The notes beneath the pieces are model-generated. The model was not told where the DNA came from. It searched no databases and saw only the letters and a program-made list of their open reading frames with translations. From Cyrtodaria siliqua (taxonomy: Eukaryota > Mollusca > Bivalvia > Adapedonta > Hiatellidae), in the NCBI GenBank assembly GCA_037043455.1, contig JAWPHD010004387.1, positions 124,001 to 188,000 on the forward strand: 64,000 nucleotides of DNA. The letters are read 5' to 3'. Position numbers and translations under genes: made by a program. Within the stretch, counting starts at the first letter, position 1. Each line of letters opens with the position of its first letter. Below are positions 58,000 to 64,000 of this stretch, in pieces.

Positions 58000-59270
58000 C
58001 TGCGATGGCCACATTTTAAATCAACTATATCTCAACAACCGCTGCTCGATTTTTTCTGAAACTTTGTCAGATGCTTTGTTGTGTCAAGGGACATCACGTA
58101 ATGCCAAAATTACCAAGGTCAAGGTCATATTTTGCATTATTGTTTCGGCTATTTAACTTTATGTGATTGCCTCACTTTATGTCTTTGATACCTAGTCATA
58201 TGTATTGTTGGCATTGGTGGACATCGCTGGACGACAAAAAATACCAAGATCAAGGTAATATTTTGCATCATTTACCCCAATCGTAACCTTAGTTAGGTAA
58301 CGTAACCTTGGTTAGGTAAGTTAGCCTCAGTCAACTGTATGTGATTGCCTCATTTGGTTTGTTTGATACTTGGTCATATGTATTGTTGCCATTGGTGATC
58401 ATCACTGAACGACAACAATTACCACGGTCAAGGTCATATTTTGTTTATTTTCACCAAACTTAAAATTGGTTAGGTAACTTAACCTCAGTTAACTTTATGT
58501 GATTGCCTCACTTTATGTCTTTGATATTTGGTCATATGTATTGTTGGCATTGGTGGACATCGCTGAACGACAAAAAATACCAACGTCAAGGAGATGTTTT
58601 GCATTATTTACCCCAAACATCAGTTTGGTTTATTTTCCCCAAACTTAACCTTGGTTAGGTAACTTAACCTCAGTGAACGTTATGTGATTGTCTTACTTTA
58701 TGTCTTTGATACCTGGTAATATATATTGTTGGCATTGGTGATCATGACAAAAAATACCAAGGTCAAGGTAATATTTTGCATTATTTTCTCCAGTCTTAAC
58801 CTTCTTTAGGTAATGTAACCTTGGTTAGGTAACTTAACCTCAGTTAACTTTATGTGCTTGCCTCACTTTACGTCTTTGATACTTGGTCATATGTATTGTT
58901 GGCATTGGTAGACATCGGTGAACGACAAAAATTACCAAGGTCAAGGTCGTAGTTTGTTTATTTTCCCCAAAATTAACCTTGGTTATGTAACTTAACCTCA
59001 GTTAACTTTATGTGATTATCTCACTTTATGTCTTTGATACTTGATCATATGTATTGTTGGCATTGTTGGACATCGCTGAATGACAAGAAACACCAAGGTC
59101 AAGGTCATATTTTGCGTTATTTTCCCAAAACTACACCCTGGTTCAACCATTTAACCTCAGTAACTTAACTTCTTATGATTACCTGGTTTTTATTCGTTTG
59201 ATACTTGGTCATATGAAGTGTTGTCTTTGGTGGACATCATTTAGGCACAAATTTAGTAAAACATTTCATA
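58000..59270. repeat. Tandem repeat, ~155-185-bp unit, 7 copies
   Basis: Each unit reads TATGTGATTGCCTCACTTTA, TTGATACTTGGTCATATG, TTGTTGGCATTGGTGGACAT, CACCAAGGTCAAGGTCATAT, TTTTCCCCAAACTTAACC, GGTTAGGTAACTTAACCTCA. Unit starts are near 58159, 58338, 58496, 58680, 58852, 59006 and 59165. Confidence 0.9.
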
Positions 59271-59334
59271 TGTCGTTTGCCGCGTTGGGCAAGACACCCT
59301 CAGACCGAGGTCTTGTTATTATCGTTTCCTGTTT

Positions 59335-59750
59335 GGAAGCGTTTTTTCTTTTGTTAAATTTTGTAAAGTAAATGTAAAGTTTGTATATAAATATTTTGCA
59401 TGTTTTACATAGACTTATATAGAGAAAACTTAAAAAATATTCTTCTCTGAAATTACAAGAGCCAGAGGTTTAACGTTTTGAGTTTGCTATAGACCTATAG
59501 TCCTCTACCAAGTTTGTTCAAATGAGAACATTGGGTCATATTTGGCCCCACCCCAGGGGTCAAATGTTTTACCTTGGATTGTATAGGGAAATACTTATAA
59601 AAATATATTCTGCTGAAACTACAAGAGGCAGAGGTTTAATATTTTTCATTTATTATAAGCTTATGGTCCTCTACCAAGCTTGTTCAAATGGTGATCCTTG
59701 TGTCACATTTGGTCCCGACCCAGAGGTCACATGTTTTACAAAGACTTGTC
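59335..59750. repeat. Continuation of the 57-kb repeat family
   Basis: Two to three more units with CAAGAGCCAGAGG, CTATAGTCCTCTACCAAG and TTCAAATGGTGATCC, so the 58-59.3 kb tandem array sits inside this family. The palindrome GAATTACGTCGTAATTC follows at about 59753-59769. Confidence 0.75.
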
Positions 59751-59771
59751 GAATTACGTCGTAATTCGGCA

Positions 59772-61262
59772 TACGCTTTCCTCGGACATTGAAATTACGT
59801 AAGACGAAGCATTCAAAGGAGGTTGAATAATTATTTACAAAATATACAATTGTTATAATGTAACATAATCCTTTTATGAAGGCAGTCTCAGAACGTATAT
59901 ACATAAAATAACACAGTTTGGTTAAAAAATAAACACAATAAAATTAAGTATGAATAAAACATTTATTTTCTTTTAAAAGTAGTGCATTATTACAATCATT
60001 TTTGTTTTATTACATTGCCAAAGTTAACACATATTGTATGGCAAGTCGCCATTTCAGTTTGATTCACATACAATAACTATACACGTCTACAAATACATGT
60101 TAGCAAGTAACACTTTACATGTTTCTGTTATTGCATTGCATTCATTCAGAATAGATAAAATACAAAATACAATTGAAACATTCTAGTTGATCAAGATAAC
60201 AGCATACAATATCAATATGTGTACGCAAACGCAAATGCACCACAGTATTAACGATTAACATATACACTCCACTAAACAAGGAATCCAACCGGGGACTTAT
60301 GGATCTCACTAACAATTACCTGCATTGTAAGTGACTTATAAAGAGTAGTGGTTAATTTCAAAACGAAATACAAACTATAGATGATGAAGACAATATGGTC
60401 AAAAGACCTTTTTTTTCCTTCTTTTTTTTATTATTCGCGAATCTATCAACTGTTCCACAGAAATGTTTACTTTGTATGCAACATATTGCAAAATGAATAG
60501 TTTAGTGAGACTATTATCTTAATCAAATTCACTAAGGCCATATTTGCTATATATTAGTATACATGATTATTCCTCACGTTTGTAAACAATATTGACGATA
60601 ACTTGTTAATGACTTATATCAATGCAACTTATCATTTATTTATTCAAGCCACGAATAAGGAAAACAAAAATACGAACTTGCAATTGGTTTATCCTTATTC
60701 AACCCTTATTCAATCCTTATTCAATACGAATACGATCATTACTCCGATGTTTAATACAAATTGTATTCATATCCCATTTTCCCCCTCCTTCCGTGTCTGC
60801 CAATACGTGTTTGTATTTAAATCACGATTTAAAAAAAAGTATGTATTGTCATTTAATTTTATGCTTTATTCATGTCATTTAGATCCATTTTAAGCTAATC
60901 CATCCTTTATGAAATCATACAAGTAAATAAGAATATATAAAAGTTAAAAACATCAAATCATATTCTTAATTAATGAACCTAAATCATAAAAACTAAAATA
61001 CATAGAACACAATCACATGTCCTTATATAATATATATATATCTATTAAAATAATGTCTGATAGATGTTATAGTCGTCTAACATATACATGCAATATATAG
61101 TTCTATAAACATGTGCAGTTTTGTCAAAAATAGTTTAGCGTCCTAGCTGAACACTTGTTCACATGTTCAATATGAAATTCAATTTGTTCAAACATAATTT
61201 TAAAGGTGTACATCAGGCTTTTCTAGAAAAATCTAAAATTTAAAAAATGTTCCAATTCCTCA
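59772..61262. other. AT-rich stretch with no gene seen
   Basis: No coding or RNA signal. Near 60692-60730 the phrase CTTATTCAA repeats four times. Confidence 0.45.
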
Positions 61263-61264
61263 TG

Positions 61265-61375
61265 AGTTCAGTTGAGTGGAACTACCGTTTTACGGCGCAC
61301 CAACATGAAACTGTAATATTGCGCCAACAGGAACGAACAGTCCAGGCTCAATCTCCATTTACATCTAGATACAAA
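61265..61375. repeat. Dispersed repeat, GGCGCACCAACA family, copy 2
   Basis: Partner of 55990-56115; preceded by GTTCAGTTGAGTGG and followed by CATCTAGATACAAAGATGC. Confidence 0.7.
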
Positions 61376-61734
61376 GATGCAGAATGGTCCTAGAACCTTC
61401 ACACTTGCCGAACTGCACAGTTTCTGCAAATTCAATTGGCACCACTCAATGTTTCGCTGGAGCCACGATTATTGTTTTCTGCCACCACTCAAGTAGCACT
61501 TATAACAATACAGGGATTATGACGAAGACCTTGAATGAATATGACACAAATGACAGAATGAATATGAATTCGGGGGGATTTTATACCTCTGTCTGAATAA
61601 GCAGCGGTCCTAATCTATTCAAACCCGGGAATCACACGGGAAAATTCATTATGAACATATCGTATCCGTCACAATATTGATGTTAGTATTGTGTTTTTCA
61701 TGTCAACAATTTGAGTTTGCTATATATTTTGAAT

Positions 61735-63480
61735 TGAATTAGTCGTAAAATCCTAACATTAACCATGGTGCGTAACCTAGTATACCACATATAACTGATA
61801 TAACCCTAAAATTAACCATGGTGCTTAACCTAGTACAGCACATCTTACTGATATAATCCTAACATTAACCATGATGCGTAACCTAGTACAGCACATATTA
61901 CTGATATAATCGCGACATTACCCATGGTGCGTAACCTAGTACAGCACATATTACTGATATAATCCCTACATTAACCATGGTGCGTAACCTAGTACAGCAC
62001 ACTTTACTGATATAATCCCAACATTAACCATGGAGCGTAACCAAGTACAGCACATATTACTGATATAATCCCAACATTAACCATGGGGCGAAACCTAGTA
62101 CAGTACATATTTTTTAAATAATCCCAACATAAACCATGGTGCGTAACCTAGTACAGTACATATTACTGATATAATCCTAACATTAACCAAGGTGCGTAAC
62201 CTAGTACATAACATATTACTGATATAAGCTGAACATTAACCACGGTGCGTAACCTAGTACAGCACACATTACTGATATAATCCCAACATTAACCACGGTG
62301 CGTAACCTAGTACAGAACATATTACTGATATAATCATACCATTAACCAGGGTGCGTAACCTAGTATCGCACATATTACTGATATAATCCTAACATTAACC
62401 ATGTAGCGTAACCTAGTACACAACATATAACTGATATAATCCCAACATTAACCATGGTGCGTAACCTAGTACACCACATATAACTAATATAATCCCAACA
62501 TTAACCATGGTGTGTAACCTAGTGCAGCAAAAATAACTGATATAATCCTGACATTAACCATGGTGCGTAACCTAGTACAGCTTATACTACTGATATAATC
62601 CTAACATTAACCATGGTGCGTAACCTAGTAAAGTACATATTACTGATATAATCCTGACATTAACCATGGTGCGTAACCTAGTACCGCACATATTACTGAT
62701 ATAATCCTAACATTAACCATGGTGCGTAACCTAGTACCCCACATATAACTTATATAATCCCAACATTAACCATGGTGCGTAACCTAGTACAGCAAAAATA
62801 ACTGATATAATGCTGACATTAACCATGGTGCTTAACCTAGTACAGCACATATTACTGATATAATCCTGACATTAACCATGGTGCATAACCTAGTACAGTT
62901 CATATTACTGATATAATCCAAACATTAACCATGGTGCGTAACCTAGTACAGTGCATATTACTGATATAATCCCAACATTAACTATGGTGCGTTATCTAGT
63001 ATAGCACATATTACTGATATAATCCTAACATTAACCATGGTTCGTAACCTAGTACCGCACTTATTACTGATATAATCCTAACATTAACCATGGTGCGTAA
63101 CCTAGTACAGTACATATTACTGATATAATCCAAACATTAACCATGGTGCGTAACCTAGTACAGTACATATTTCTGATATAATCCTAACATTAACTATGGT
63201 GCGTAATCTAGTACAGCACATATTACTGATATAATCCTAACATTAACCATGGTTCGTAACCTAGTACCGCACATATTACTGATATAATCCTAACATTAAC
63301 CATGGTGCGTAACCTAGTACAGCAAATATAACTGATATAATCCCAACATTCACCATGGTGCGTAGCCTAGTACAGCAAAAATAACTGATATAATCCTGAC
63401 ATTAACCATGGTGCGTAAACTAGTACAGCACGTATTACTGATATATCCTAACATTAACCACGGTGCGTAACCTAGAACGG
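61735..63480. repeat. Satellite array, 53-bp unit, ~33 copies
   Basis: The unit contains ATAATCCTAACATTAACCATGG, TGCGTAACCTAGTACAGCAC and ATATTACTG; the phrase AACCATGG recurs every 53 bp (61761, 61814, 61867, 61920 and on). The most variable part follows AGTACA. No open frame spans it. Confidence 0.97.
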
Positions 63481-64000
63481 TACATATCACTGTGCAACAT
63501 GGTTTTCCTTGTAAATAAAGGGTCATTTGTAAGTGCATTCATTATTGCACGCTGAAATTTTATTCACAATACAGCGAGGATAAATAAAACCATTGATTGC
63601 TCAAACATTATGCTTAGGCCCGTTAGAATAGAACATATTATTATCATGTCTAAGTTAAAGTTAAAACTCATTTTACATTATTACATACGGCTAAAAAACA
63701 CGCGTCACAAACACATTCTTAATGATTTATATGTACAAACATGCATTTTATAAAGCAATATTACAGATAATGTCGTATGATATACCACGCAAACAATTGG
63801 AACTAAATGTTTTACTGCACAAAAACACAGTGATTCGGTCCTTATTTGCACCTATACTATACTAGTGTATTACGATATTTAAGTCATTACTTTACTACAC
63901 TCCCATAAGCCAAATTATGTGATAAATCAATTTAATTTAAGAAATAAATATAGATCCTAACTTTCTTATTCGCCTCGAATAAGAACAATGGAACATAACA
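63481..64000. other. AT-rich flank with no gene seen
   Basis: Nothing recognisable to the end of the window. Confidence 0.4.

Noticed and set aside
61735..63480. CRISPR-like array
   Set aside because: The whole 53-bp unit is repeated with drift and there are no unique spacers; this is a eukaryotic satellite.

Overview
The window looks like accessory, transposon-rich nuclear DNA from a bivalve mollusc. The evidence is low GC, splice-site-bounded exons, a DZIP3-like HEPN exon of a kind that is expanded in bivalves, tRNA-derived SINEs, several non-LTR retrotransposons, MITE-like and foldback elements, and many satellites built on common mollusc repeat phrases such as AAGGTCAAGGTCA. I cannot name the species. 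There are no bacterial-type operons, rRNA genes or CRISPR arrays.

Host coding content is small and all on the minus strand. A large exon at 14462-15691 encodes three HEPN-like half repeats plus a coiled coil. Two further exons at 2788-3198 and 2281-2490 encode tandem copies of an alpha/beta domain that resembles the TRADD-N-like module in related proteins. All three predicted exons start and end in phase 1 and have lengths divisible by three. They could belong to one gene read from right to left across about 13 kb, or to two related genes.

The most complete element is a plus-strand non-LTR retrotransposon at 15858-20306 with intact ORF1 and ORF2. ORF2 follows ORF1 in the same frame after a single TAG. 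It has no ATG before codon 363, well after the endonuclease domain, and an 8-bp stem starts three bases after the TAG. This suggests stop-codon readthrough and is the best candidate here for an unusual system.

Region by region: 1-14.4 kb holds a reverse-transcriptase fragment, two host exons, a 50-bp minisatellite, two copies of a 520-bp dispersed repeat, a SINE and two MITE copies. 14.4-20.3 kb holds the HEPN exon and the intact LINE. 20.7-24.5 kb is a large inverted-repeat element split by a 5'-truncated LINE. 25.7-30.2 kb is a three-level nest of elements. 31.57-35.27 kb is a TIR-bounded element with a 300-bp satellite core. 36.75-37.88 kb is a second foldback with hairpins inside its arms. 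40.3-43.5 kb is a decayed LINE. 45-46 kb carries repeated short hairpins and CRE sites. 50.2-53.1 kb is a 45-bp satellite. 57-59.8 kb is a repeat block with nuclear-receptor-like half-sites. 61.7-63.5 kb is a 53-bp satellite. The remaining stretches are AT-rich and I see no gene in them.
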